Source: CAZGLR01 sp964526635
GTDB lineage: Bacteria > Zixibacteria > MSB-5A5 > GN15 > JAAZOE01
Direction: 5' to 3'
Assembly (NCBI GenBank): GCA_964526635.1
Contig: CAZGLR010000035.1
Span: 1-27,646 of the forward strand
Length of the DNA: 27,646 nt
Under the pieces are notes generated by a model. The model did not search any database. It was not told where the DNA came from and saw nothing but the letters and a program-made list of their open reading frames with translations. The stretch's first letter is position 1, and every line of letters begins with the position of its first letter. The translations under genes and the position numbers were made by a program. Positions 15,616-23,310 of this stretch are shown here, one piece after another.

Positions 15616-17133
15616 GTGTGGAAAAGATATACGGCGTTTATACGTGGTGTTTCGGTTAACTGGATAGGCCGTCTCGGTGTCGTCCTGACGACATCATCGT
15701 TTGTCGTCCTGCTGTTTCATGAGATAACTCGCCTGTCAGGAGTTGTCAGTAATTCATATGTTGGCCTGGTCACCTATCTGTTGTTTCCGGCGCTGTTTGT
15801 TCTCGGACTGATATTGATTCCGATCGGTTGGCGCCAGCTTAAACGCAAGACGGGATTATCCGGCAAAGAACTTATGCAGCGCCAATTCGACCAGCAGGCC
15901 ACCACCGGCAGTTTTTTTGGTTCACGGTTGTTTCTCACGATTGCCCTGCTGTCGGTGGGAAACATTGTATTTCTCGGGATCGTCAGTAACCAGATGCTGC
16001 ATTTCATGGACAGCGCCCGCTTTTGCGGCACCGCCTGCCATAGCGTCATGCATCCCGAATGGGCCACCTACCAGCGTTCACCTCACGCCCGGGTTGCCTG
16101 TGTCGAATGCCATGTCGGCGAGGGTGTCGATGCCCTGGTCGCCAGCAAGCTCAATGGCCTGTATCAGATCATCTCGGTGACATTCAATCTATATGAAAAG
16201 CCGATCCCGACGCCGGTACATCAACTACGGCCGGCTCGGCAAACCTGTGAAAAATGCCACTGGCCGGCCAAATTCTACGGCGAACGGATTATCCGTCGGG
16301 CCTATTACGATAACGACTCCCTTTCGACGCCATCGTATACCACGCTTAATCTTACAATCGATGGTCATCGTGAGGTCGGACGATCAGGTATTCACTGGCA
16401 TATTGCTGAAGAAAATATGGTTCGCTATGCCTCGATTGATGATGAACGCAAAGAGATGATCTGGGTGGAGTTCATCCGACCCGATAGCTCGGTCATTCGC
16501 TATACCAATCCTGAATATGCTGATCGCAGCGAAGAGCATGATCAAGTCCGGACCATGGATTGTGTCGATTGCCACAATCGCGCCACCCATATCTACCAGA
16601 ATCCCGACCGGGCAATCAACGAATTGATCGGTCATGGTTTCCTGTCGCGGGAGCTGCCGTATATCAAACGAGAGGCACTGGCAGCCGTGACGACCCGGCT
16701 TGATGATACAACCGCGGGGCTCAATGCGATTGAAAACCATATCACCGGGTATTATCAACGCCGGTTTCCGGATCTATTAGTATCGATGAGAACCGAGGTC
16801 GATTCGGCGGTGGCGGTACTGCAGCAGTTGTACCGGACCAATGTTTTCCCGCAGATGAATATCTTCTGGGGCGCCTATCCCAGTCATATCGGACACGAGG
16901 AATCTCCCGGCTGTTTCCGCTGCCATAATTCGGATCTGGAGAGTGCCGATGGCCAGACAATTTCCGATGACTGCGAGTTATGCCACGCTCTTTTGGCCTA
17001 CGAGAGCGACGAGCCATATGAATTCCTGAATGCCCCGGATACATCATCACGAGAGTATGCACTCCATGAGTATCATCACAATTTATTTTTGAGTTCGCAC
17101 CAAAAGAAAACCGCGGCGGCAAGGAGATACTGA
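15616..17133 (+). CDS. NapC/NirT-type membrane multihaem cytochrome (quinol dehydrogenase)
   Basis: A 505-residue protein starting at GTG, with AGGGGT six bases upstream. Three hydrophobic segments (about 20-40, 50-72 and 104-124) precede a periplasmic domain with six haem motifs: CGTACH 137 (CX3CH form), CVECH 162, CEKCH 211, CVDCH 316, CFRCH 433 and CELCH 453. The stretch HSVMHPEWATYQRSPHARVA is typical of NapC/NrfH proteins, whose job is to oxidise menaquinol and pass electrons to a periplasmic reductase. The extra haems and membrane helices make it larger than classical four-haem, single-helix NapC. It begins nine bases after the octahaem cytochrome gene, so the two are surely co-transcribed and probably form one electron-transfer complex. 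Confidence 0.85.
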   Translation: MWKRYTAFIRGVSVNWIGRLGVVLTTSSFVVLLFHEITRLSGVVSNSYVGLVTYLLFPALFVLGLILIPIGWRQLKRKTGLSGKELMQRQFDQQATTGSFFGSRLFLTIALLSVGNIVFLGIVSNQMLHFMDSARFCGTACHSVMHPEWATYQRSPHARVACVECHVGEGVDALVASKLNGLYQIISVTFNLYEKPIPTPVHQLRPARQTCEKCHWPAKFYGERIIRRAYYDNDSLSTPSYTTLNLTIDGHREVGRSGIHWHIAEENMVRYASIDDERKEMIWVEFIRPDSSVIRYTNPEYADRSEEHDQVRTMDCVDCHNRATHIYQNPDRAINELIGHGFLSRELPYIKREALAAVTTRLDDTTAGLNAIENHITGYYQRRFPDLLVSMRTEVDSAVAVLQQLYRTNVFPQMNIFWGAYPSHIGHEESPGCFRCHNSDLESADGQTISDDCELCHALLAYESDEPYEFLNAPDTSSREYALHEYHHNLFLSSHQKKTAAARRY

Positions 17134-17175
17134 ACCGTCGCGGTCAGGGTGTTGAGGGGGGGCTTTTACGTTTTT

Positions 17176-17664
17176 TTACCAGCTATAGGTATACCCCGGT
17201 GTAGTATCGAGTCGCAAGCCGACCGTATCGGGACCATCGGTTACGACCTGCACCTGCAGGATAATAAACTGCTCACCACCGGAGGTCCAGCCGCCGGTTA
17301 TCGGCGATTTGGGGTTGTACATAATCCAGTTGCCGCTGGGCCGAAACGACCAGGTACCATCGGGCGTGTTGTTCGGGTTGACCGGATCGTTGATACCATT
17401 GTAATTACTCGGCGTGTTGGAAAGATTATTGAAGGGATTATGAACCGTAATCGATTGACTGCTGACTATCTGCTTGCCGACATACATTGACAGCGCCGAT
17501 TCCAGAGACGCGATCATGTTTTCGACGGCGGCTTCTTCGGCCTCACCGGTGACATCAAAAATTTTGGGTATTGCAATCGCGGCCAGAATACCGAGTACCA
17601 CGATAATCACAATCAGTTCGATCAGTGTAAAACCTGCTTCTTTCTTGCGAATTGACGCCAGCAT
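17176..17664 (-). CDS. Type IV pilin-like / type II secretion pseudopilin
   Basis: A 162-residue protein with a class III prepilin signal. The short basic leader ends KKEAG, followed by FTLIELIVIIVVLGILAAIA with the conserved Glu5 of the mature protein. Prepilin peptidase should cut after the Gly and methylate the Phe. A globular domain with Asn, Pro and Gly-rich loops follows. The ATG at 17664 is preferred because GGAG lies six bases upstream; an in-frame ATG at 17676 would place that site inside the gene. No other pilus or secretion genes are adjacent, so this is an orphan, and pilin versus pseudopilin cannot be resolved. It is convergent with the cytochrome operon. Confidence 0.87.
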   Translation of the reverse strand: MLASIRKKEAGFTLIELIVIIVVLGILAAIAIPKIFDVTGEAEEAAVENMIASLESALSMYVGKQIVSSQSITVHNPFNNLSNTPSNYNGINDPVNPNNTPDGTWSFRPSGNWIMYNPKSPITGGWTSGGEQFIILQVQVVTDGPDTVGLRLDTTPGYTYSW

Positions 17665-17796
17665 GACATTCTCCATCTACTATTTGTTACTTTTGGGGGC
17701 GTTTTTTTGTTTTATCGGGACAATGGCAGTATTCTTTAGATAGTTGGAGCGGTTTAACCGCAATACATACATCACGTAAATAGATGATTTAGGCAC

Positions 17797-17821
17797 AAAA
17801 AAGGGCGGTCATTGACCGCCC
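17797..17821 (-). terminator. Rho-independent terminator of rpmG
   Basis: An 8-bp GC-rich stem (GGGCGGTC / GACCGCCC, 17803-17821) with a 3-base loop. On the minus strand it is followed by six T. It lies 35 bases after the rpmG stop and separates rpmG from the pilin gene. Confidence 0.85.
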
Positions 17822-17855
17822 GAAACATTTGTACGCACTCTTGCGACTATTTCAT

Positions 17856-18017
17856 CTATCGTGATTCTTTGAAAAGCACGTGCTTTTTGACGATTGGATC
17901 GTATTTCTTCATCTGAATACGATCAGGCGTATTCCGCTTATTCTTGGTCGTCGAATAGAAATAGGGGCTTTCGGTGCTTTTCAGCTTGATAATCACTCGA
18001 TTTCCCGGTTTCGCCAT
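17856..18017 (-). CDS. rpmG: 50S ribosomal protein L33
   Basis: A 53-residue protein, MAKPGNRVIIKLKSTESP at its N-terminus, then YFYSTTKNKRNTPDRIQMKK and KYDPIVKKHVLFKES. This is L33 of the large ribosomal subunit. It has no cysteine, so it is the zinc-free form of the family, like the E. coli protein. GAGG lies eight bases before the ATG. A good terminator follows and a candidate promoter lies about 100 bases upstream, so it is probably a single-gene transcript. It is not next to secE or nusG as in many bacteria. Confidence 0.93.
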   Translation of the reverse strand: MAKPGNRVIIKLKSTESPYFYSTTKNKRNTPDRIQMKKYDPIVKKHVLFKESR

Positions 18018-18126
18018 CGTAATACCTCGTTTATCTCAGTTCACACCAGTTTTCTGTTTATGCGGACCATTCCACAATTTAATGGTCGGCTGATTGGGGG
18101 AATTTCCACACCCCTGACAGCCTTTG

Positions 18127-18155
18127 TATATAATAGACAACGGCGATTCTGGCAA
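18127..18155 (-). promoter_or_regulatory. Candidate sigma-70 promoter for rpmG
   Basis: On the minus strand TTGCCA (18155-18150), a 17-base spacer, then TATATA (18132-18127). The start site would be near 18120, giving a leader of about 100 bases. That leader contains a 7-bp stem (GACCATT / AATGGTC, 18065-18087) with no T-run. Confidence 0.45.
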
Positions 18156-18172
18156 GCGGAAATTTTACGGCC

Positions 18173-18370
18173 TCACTTCATCGGTCCCTTGAGCAGCCGT
18201 ATCGGCAGCGTAATTATCGCCACCAGCAGATTCAGGATGCCGCCGACCGCAAATCCAACCAGGCGAAACGGCAAAAGCACAAGCCAGATAAAGGGATAGG
18301 CTATAAGCGCTAATAGCGCCAGCGGCCAGCACAAGACCAGAAGTATCAGCCAGAGAACAAACGTCAGCAT
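18173..18370 (-). CDS. Small hydrophobic membrane protein, unknown function
   Basis: A 65-residue protein made almost entirely of hydrophobic residues. Probably two or three membrane segments (LWLILLVLCWPLALLALIAY, then a stretch around FIWLVLLPF, then GGILNLLVAIITLPI) end in a basic tail (RLLKGPMK), which suggests a cytoplasmic C-terminus. GGGAG lies seven bases before the ATG, which supports translation in this frame over the overlapping frame at 18165-18395. No family is recognised. It lies between rpmG and the CoA-binding protein gene with its own spacing of about 100 bases on each side. A structural or stress role cannot be told from sequence. Confidence 0.7.
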   Translation of the reverse strand: MLTFVLWLILLVLCWPLALLALIAYPFIWLVLLPFRLVGFAVGGILNLLVAIITLPIRLLKGPMK

Positions 18371-18476
18371 AGAATTTACTCCCTTCGTCAGTCATCCCGG
18401 GTATTTCCGGATTTAGTATATATACGTCACGACGACCGGAAGTATTCAGATTTTGCAGTATTGCTTTGGGCCCCGC

Positions 18477-18857
18477 CTAAAATTGTCCGGTTCTGAGCAT
18501 GACCAGGGTACAGGCTTTGACTACTTCAATACCATTCTGACTGAGTTTACCGGCCAATTCGTCGTTTTCTGCTCCGGGATTGAAAACAACACGCCGGGGT
18601 TTCAGCGCCAGGATTTCATCGGCCTGATCGCTGGAAATTTTGGCGTTGACGTACACGGTCAGGGTATCAACTGAGGTTTCGATATCGGCCAGGGATTTTA
18701 CGCCATGGTGATCGAATACCGTATGCCCGGCCGGATGAACCGGTATCGGCGTGTAGCCGTTTTCAGAGAGCATCTTCACCGCCTGGTATGAGTAGCGTTC
18801 GGGTTTGGGCGATGCTCCCAGCACAGCGACATGGGCTCCAAGGGGAGCCTTGGACAT
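18477..18857 (-). CDS. CoA-binding domain protein, YccU-like
   Basis: A 126-residue protein covering a complete CoA_binding_2 Rossmann domain. VAVLGASPKPERYSYQAV (about 10-27) is the nucleotide-binding loop, NGYTPIPVHPAG follows, and FNPGAEND (about 91-98) near the end is characteristic. Relatives such as E. coli YccU bind CoA but have no established reaction. The ribosome-binding site is strong (AGGAGG, six bases before ATG). The gene lies 11 bases downstream of the aminopeptidase gene on the same strand, so the two are likely co-transcribed. Confidence 0.87.
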   Translation of the reverse strand: MSKAPLGAHVAVLGASPKPERYSYQAVKMLSENGYTPIPVHPAGHTVFDHHGVKSLADIETSVDTLTVYVNAKISSDQADEILALKPRRVVFNPGAENDELAGKLSQNGIEVVKACTLVMLRTGQF

Positions 18858-18868
18858 AATAGCCTCCT

Positions 18869-19996
18869 TTATTTTTTCAGAGCGCTTGCAGTGAATTTTC
18901 CCTTGAGTTGTGGCAGCACGAAGTTGCCGTCTTTTCGGATCAGGACGTCATCGAACCATATTTCCCCGCCACCATAATCTTTTCGTTGAATACAGACCAG
19001 GTCCCAGTGAATAGCTGATTTATTGCCATTGGAGGCGTTTTCATAGCAGCGGCCCGGGGTAATATGGAATGAGCCATCGATTTTCTCATCAAACAGTGTA
19101 TCCATCATGGGATCTTTGATCATCGGATTGACGCCCAGCGCAAATTCTCCGATGAAGCGGGAACCGGAATCAGTATCGAGGATTTTATTCAACTTTTCGC
19201 TGTTGGTCGAACTGGTTGCTTTGATGATTTTGCCGTTTTTGAACTCGAAGCGAATGTCGTTGTATACAGTGCCTTCGTACAATGACGGCGTATTATAACT
19301 GAGGATACCGTTGATCGAGTTTTTAACCGGGGCGGTAAAGACTTCACCATCGGGAACATTATGGTGACCATCGCATTTGATGACCGGAATCCCCTTGATT
19401 GAAAAAGTCAGATCGGTGCCGGGACCCTTAATGTGTACTTTATCAGTCTTTTCCATCAATTTGGCGAGAGTGTCTTCGGCTTGCGACATCTTTTTGTAGT
19501 CGATACAGCAGACATCATAGAAGAAATCCTCGAAAACTTCCTGGGGTTTCATGGCCAGTTGCGCCATGGCATTATTCGGGTAACGCAATCCCACCCAGCG
19601 GGTTTTTTTGATAATCTGATTGGTAAATACTGGCGTATACACCAGCTTGCGGTAAGCGGCCATCTGTTCGTTGGAAACATCGGACAAATCGAATGAATTG
19701 GCCGGGCCGTTGATGCTGATATAGCAGTCGGTTTTGCGCGCGACCGCACCCAGATACTGGGCGAATTTTTTCAACTGTTCTTCGTTGGCTTTGGGCAGAA
19801 ACTGGCGAATAAAGGTGTCATCATTGAAAAACCAGTAAGGGACGCCGCCGACTTCGGTCACTTTGCGGATGACAGCTTTGCCCAGTTCGGTTGACGGCAC
19901 ACCTTTCATCGCAACAGTGACCATATCGCCGGGTTGCACGGCGCAGGAATGGTTAACGAGAATATCGGCCAGAACATCATTGCGTGGGTCTTTCAT
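18869..19996 (-). CDS. M29-family metallo-aminopeptidase
   Basis: A 375-residue cytoplasmic peptidase of the thermophilic aminopeptidase family (AmpS, aminopeptidase T, PepS). The C-terminal half carries the expected metal and catalytic residues: DGEVFTAP with Glu218, IGEFALGVNP with Glu284, FHITPGRCY with His311 and Tyr318, and KSAIHWDL with His330 and Asp332. Family members remove N-terminal residues using a two-metal centre (Zn, Co or Mn). No signal peptide is present. GGAGG lies six bases before the ATG. It is the first gene of a probable two-gene unit with the CoA-binding protein. Length fits the family (about 370-410). Confidence 0.9.
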   Translation of the reverse strand: MKDPRNDVLADILVNHSCAVQPGDMVTVAMKGVPSTELGKAVIRKVTEVGGVPYWFFNDDTFIRQFLPKANEEQLKKFAQYLGAVARKTDCYISINGPANSFDLSDVSNEQMAAYRKLVYTPVFTNQIIKKTRWVGLRYPNNAMAQLAMKPQEVFEDFFYDVCCIDYKKMSQAEDTLAKLMEKTDKVHIKGPGTDLTFSIKGIPVIKCDGHHNVPDGEVFTAPVKNSINGILSYNTPSLYEGTVYNDIRFEFKNGKIIKATSSTNSEKLNKILDTDSGSRFIGEFALGVNPMIKDPMMDTLFDEKIDGSFHITPGRCYENASNGNKSAIHWDLVCIQRKDYGGGEIWFDDVLIRKDGNFVLPQLKGKFTASALKK

Positions 19997-20247
19997 CTTT
20001 TCCTCCAGAATCGTTCATATGGTTTGTCAGGCGATCTTAAGCATACAAGATTGCCCGGCAGATGGCAAGAGCCGCTCTTCTCATTATGCATACGGCCCGG
20101 TGATACTAAAAAATGATTGCTTTTGGGAACAAACAGTGTAGTTTTGGCCGTTAGTTATATAATCCTACGGCAGTTACGTTTTCTTGGCGCAGCGGGAAAG
20201 ATTGCTTTGACAAGACACATAACAAAAGTGAAAGAGTGCGCTTATTC
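19997..20247. promoter_or_regulatory. Divergent promoter region between aminopeptidase and efflux operon
   Basis: These 251 bases separate two divergent transcripts. A perfect TATAAT lies at 20158-20163 on the plus strand, about 85 bases before the adaptor gene, but has no good -35. A TTGACA at 20207-20212 has no matching -10. No copy of the TetR-type palindrome found upstream of the first efflux operon is seen here. Confidence 0.35.
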
Positions 20248-21444
20248 ATGCCGGATTCTAACGCCAGAAATGCCGATCTCTCGCGGCTTAAAATAGATCG
20301 CAGCAAACGGGCCGATGCCCCCAGACGATGGACCAGGTGGTTTCATCTGCTCTGGCTGCTGGTGCCGGTCGCGGCATATATTATCTACTCAACCGCGGTG
20401 GAGAGGGTTACACCGACTATTCAGGTGCGCCTGGCTACCGTTGCATTTCTCACTCAGCAGGAATCCAGTGCTGATCTGGTCGCCACCGGGTATGTTGTCG
20501 CCCAGATCAAAGCGGATGTTGCCTCCAAGGGTACTGGACGTTTGAAAATTCTCAATGTCGAAGAGGGCGACCGGGTGGCCCGGGGGGATACGCTGGCGGA
20601 ATTGGAGAACGATGACTTCCGGGCGGAACTCGATTTAGCTGAGGCAAATCTGAAACTGGCTATGGCCGACTCCACCGCCACCGGATTGAATTATCGCCGT
20701 TTTGAACGGCTGCATTCACAAAACCTGGTTTCTCAGGAAGATTATGAAATCGCCACGGCGGCCTACGCCAAAGCACTGGCCTCGATTCAGGCCGCCGAAG
20801 CCCGGGTCCGGGCGGCGCAAGTGGCAGTGGATAACACGATCATAACGGCGCCATTCGACGGTACCGTATTGACCAAGTTTGCCGATGTCGGCGAGATGGT
20901 GGCGCCGTTTGCCTCAGCGGCATCATCACGCGGGGCGGTCGTGACTCTGGCTGATATGAACTCGCTTGAAGTCGAGGCCGATGTCGCCGAATCCAATATC
21001 CATAAGGTCAAAATCAATCAGCCCTGTCGGATTGTACTCGATGCCTATCAGAATCTTGTTTATACCGGTTATGTCAAGAAAGTTGTCCCGACTGCTGATC
21101 GAGCCCGGGCAACTGTTATGACGAAAATTGCGTTCGACAGCCTCGACGCCCGCGTTTTGCCCGAGATGTCGGCCCGGGTAACATTTATGCCGATTGATGA
21201 CGCCTTCGCTGACACTACGCAACCGGCTCTGGTTGTTCCTCGTGAAGCGGTAACCTCCCGCGATGGTCAGACGGTGGCATTCGTTGTCGGCAGTGATTTC
21301 ACCGTGACGCCGGTGAAAATCCAAACCGGTCGTGAACTGGGGAGTGTCACTGAAATCATCTCCGGTTTGAGCGCCGGACAGCGGGTTGTGCTCTCGCCGC
21401 CGGGACGGCTGGTTGCCGGCGATAAAGTCGAACCGGCCACGTAA
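20248..21444 (+). CDS. Membrane fusion protein of ABC efflux system (MacA/HlyD-like)
   Basis: A protein of about 398 residues. One N-terminal membrane segment (about 30-50, FHLLWLLVPVAAYIIYSTAV) is followed by a periplasmic adaptor: a lipoyl half (VKILN-type loop read as GRLKILNVEEGDRVARGD), a coiled-coil hairpin (about 125-195), the second lipoyl half (ITAPFDGTVLTKFADVGEMV) and beta-barrel and membrane-proximal domains. It should connect the ATPase and permeases downstream to an outer membrane channel; none is encoded in this operon. The start is uncertain: ATG 20248 or an in-frame GTG at 20236, neither with a strong ribosome-binding site. The ATPase gene follows after 19 bases. Confidence 0.85.
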   Translation: MPDSNARNADLSRLKIDRSKRADAPRRWTRWFHLLWLLVPVAAYIIYSTAVERVTPTIQVRLATVAFLTQQESSADLVATGYVVAQIKADVASKGTGRLKILNVEEGDRVARGDTLAELENDDFRAELDLAEANLKLAMADSTATGLNYRRFERLHSQNLVSQEDYEIATAAYAKALASIQAAEARVRAAQVAVDNTIITAPFDGTVLTKFADVGEMVAPFASAASSRGAVVTLADMNSLEVEADVAESNIHKVKINQPCRIVLDAYQNLVYTGYVKKVVPTADRARATVMTKIAFDSLDARVLPEMSARVTFMPIDDAFADTTQPALVVPREAVTSRDGQTVAFVVGSDFTVTPVKIQTGRELGSVTEIISGLSAGQRVVLSPPGRLVAGDKVEPAT

Positions 21445-21463
21445 TACCTGAATCGGAGAATAT

Positions 21464-22138
21464 ATGCCTGAACCACTCGTAAGGGTAGATGGCGTCAGCA
21501 AATCTTATTATCGCGATACCCTTGAAATTCCGGTGTTGTATGATATCAGTCTCGAAATTCCCGAGGGCGACTTCATGGCCCTGATGGGACCATCGGGATC
21601 CGGAAAGACCACCCTGCTGAATATGATTGCCGGCATTGACCGTCCGTCCGATGGTGCGCTGTTTGTCTCCGGACGGGATATCAGTAAACTGAGCGAATCG
21701 GAGTTATCCCGATGGCGTGCCGATAATATCGGTTTTGTCTTTCAGTTCTTCAATTTGATGCCGGTCCTGACAGCCTTTGAAAATGTCGAACTGCCGCTGC
21801 TATTAACCCGGCTATCGAAGAAAGAACGGCGCCATCATGTGGAAACCGCTCTCGAGGTTGTCGGTCTGGCCGATCGTATGAGTCATTATCCCCGGCAGCT
21901 TTCCGGTGGCCAGGAACAACGGGTGGCAATCGCTCGGGCAGTTGTTTCTGATCCGACTCTGATCCTGGCCGACGAACCGACCGGCGATCTTGACAAACAA
22001 TCGGCCGAGGAGATTATGACGCTGATGGCCCGGTTGAACGATGAGTTCAACAAGACGATTATCATGGTCACGCATGATCCCCGGGCGGCGGAATTCGCCA
22101 AAGATATTCGTAATCTCGACAAGGGAGTGCTGGCCTGA
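21464..22138 (+). CDS. ABC transporter ATP-binding protein, LolD/MacB-like
   Basis: A 224-residue ATPase with all canonical elements: Walker A GPSGSGKTT, Q-loop VFQFFNLMP, signature LSGGQEQRVAIARA, Walker B LILADEPTGDLD and H-loop MVTHDPRAA. The PTGDLD Walker B context and length place it in the LolD/FtsE/MacB subfamily, which works with FtsX-like permeases by mechanotransmission rather than by membrane passage of substrate. GGAG lies seven bases before ATG. Its stop and the start of the next gene share one base (TGATG), so translation is probably coupled. It serves the two permeases that follow. Confidence 0.92.
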   Translation: MPEPLVRVDGVSKSYYRDTLEIPVLYDISLEIPEGDFMALMGPSGSGKTTLLNMIAGIDRPSDGALFVSGRDISKLSESELSRWRADNIGFVFQFFNLMPVLTAFENVELPLLLTRLSKKERRHHVETALEVVGLADRMSHYPRQLSGGQEQRVAIARAVVSDPTLILADEPTGDLDKQSAEEIMTLMARLNDEFNKTIIMVTHDPRAAEFAKDIRNLDKGVLA

Positions 22139-23295
22139 TGAAAGTCCTCACGCTGGTTGCCAAAAATTCCATGCGGCATCGGTTGCGGACGATCCTGACT
22201 ATTCTCGGTCTGGCCCTGGCGGTAATGGCGTTCGGGTTGATTCGCACCTTTATCAATGCCTGGTTTGCCAGTGCCCAGGCGGCGGCACCTGATCGGATGA
22301 TCACCCGCCACGCTGTCTCGCTGACTTTTACGTTGCCGATAGCATACAAGGAACAACTCGAACGTATTGAAGGTGTCGAAAAAGTCACTTTCGGCAACTG
22401 GTTTGGCGGAGTATATATAGACAAGAAGAATTTCTTCCCGCAGTATGCTGTTGAACACACCACCTATTTCGATATCTATCCCGAGTTTCAAGTCCCGGCT
22501 GATCAGTTTGCGGCTTTTAGAGCGGAACGCAATGCTGCTATTGTCGGGCAGAAGCTGGCTGATCGTTATGGCTGGCAAATCGGTGATCAGATCACGTTGA
22601 CCGGGACAATCTACCCCGGTGACTGGCCCTTTAATATTCGCGGCATTTATACCGGGCGTGATCAGGGAACGGATGAGGCATCATTCTTCTTCCGCTTCGA
22701 CTATATCGACGAACGCATGAAAGAAGAAGCCCCGCCGCGGGCGGGGCAGGTGGGATGGTACGCCCTGCAGGTCGATGATCCCTCCAATATGGCGTCTATC
22801 GCCAAACGGGTTGACAGCAGATTCGATAATTCCTGGGCGGAGACCAAAACTGAATCTGAAAAGGAATTTATGCTCAGCTTTGTGGAAACCGGCGATGCCA
22901 TCATCATCGGACTGCGCATTATATCATATTTGATTATCGGCGTGATCATGATGGTTCTTATCAATACGATGGTCATGACCGGGCGCGAGCGCATCTCGGA
23001 ATTCGCCTATATGCGGACACTGGGTTTCCGGGCAGTTCACATCATTGGCCTCATCCTGGGTGAATCGTTGGTCATTGCCGTCAGTGGCGGGATTTTCGGA
23101 ATGCTGCTGATGATTCCATTGGCCAATGTCATCGGTATCGGTCTGAGTACCTTTTTGCCGGTGTTTCAAATTTCGACCTGGACATTTATTGCATCGTTTG
23201 CCGCCGCGATCATAGTCGGGATACTGGCGGCTATCTATCCGATTCAACGGGCGCTGGGAGTTACAATCGTCGATGGCCTCCGGGTAGTGGATTAA
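22138..23295 (+). CDS. FtsX/MacB-like ABC permease, first of pair
   Basis: A 385-residue permease. One N-terminal membrane helix (about 18-40) precedes a periplasmic MacB-type domain (about 45-255), and three C-terminal helices form the FtsX domain (ISYLIIGVIMMVLINTMVM, then IGLILGESLVIAVSGGIFGM, then WTFIASFAAAIIVGILAAIY). EFAYMRTLGFRAVHIIGLIL is the conserved coupling region. The single ATPase gene and two different permease genes suggest a heterodimeric permease. Substrate is unknown; relatives export macrolides, peptides or lipoproteins. Fifteen bases separate it from the second permease. Confidence 0.9.
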   Translation: MKVLTLVAKNSMRHRLRTILTILGLALAVMAFGLIRTFINAWFASAQAAAPDRMITRHAVSLTFTLPIAYKEQLERIEGVEKVTFGNWFGGVYIDKKNFFPQYAVEHTTYFDIYPEFQVPADQFAAFRAERNAAIVGQKLADRYGWQIGDQITLTGTIYPGDWPFNIRGIYTGRDQGTDEASFFFRFDYIDERMKEEAPPRAGQVGWYALQVDDPSNMASIAKRVDSRFDNSWAETKTESEKEFMLSFVETGDAIIIGLRIISYLIIGVIMMVLINTMVMTGRERISEFAYMRTLGFRAVHIIGLILGESLVIAVSGGIFGMLLMIPLANVIGIGLSTFLPVFQISTWTFIASFAAAIIVGILAAIYPIQRALGVTIVDGLRVVD

Positions 23296-23310
23296 GGACT
23301 GGATACCGTT

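Noticed and set aside
17109..17145. Hairpin at the end of the NapC-like gene as a terminator
   Set aside because: The stem (ACCGCGGCGG with CCGTCGCGGT) has one mismatch and a long loop, overlaps the coding end and is not followed by a T-run.
18165..18395. 76-codon frame overlapping the small membrane protein
   Set aside because: The alternative frame at 18173-18370 has a better ribosome-binding site and a coherent membrane-protein composition.
20207..20235. TTGACA as the -35 of the second efflux operon
   Set aside because: No -10-like hexamer lies 16-18 bases downstream; the spacing falls on the GAAAGA just before the gene start.
21886..22578. 230-codon minus-strand open frame
   Set aside because: It is antisense to the well-supported ATPase and first permease genes, and its translation has no recognisable domain or coding character.
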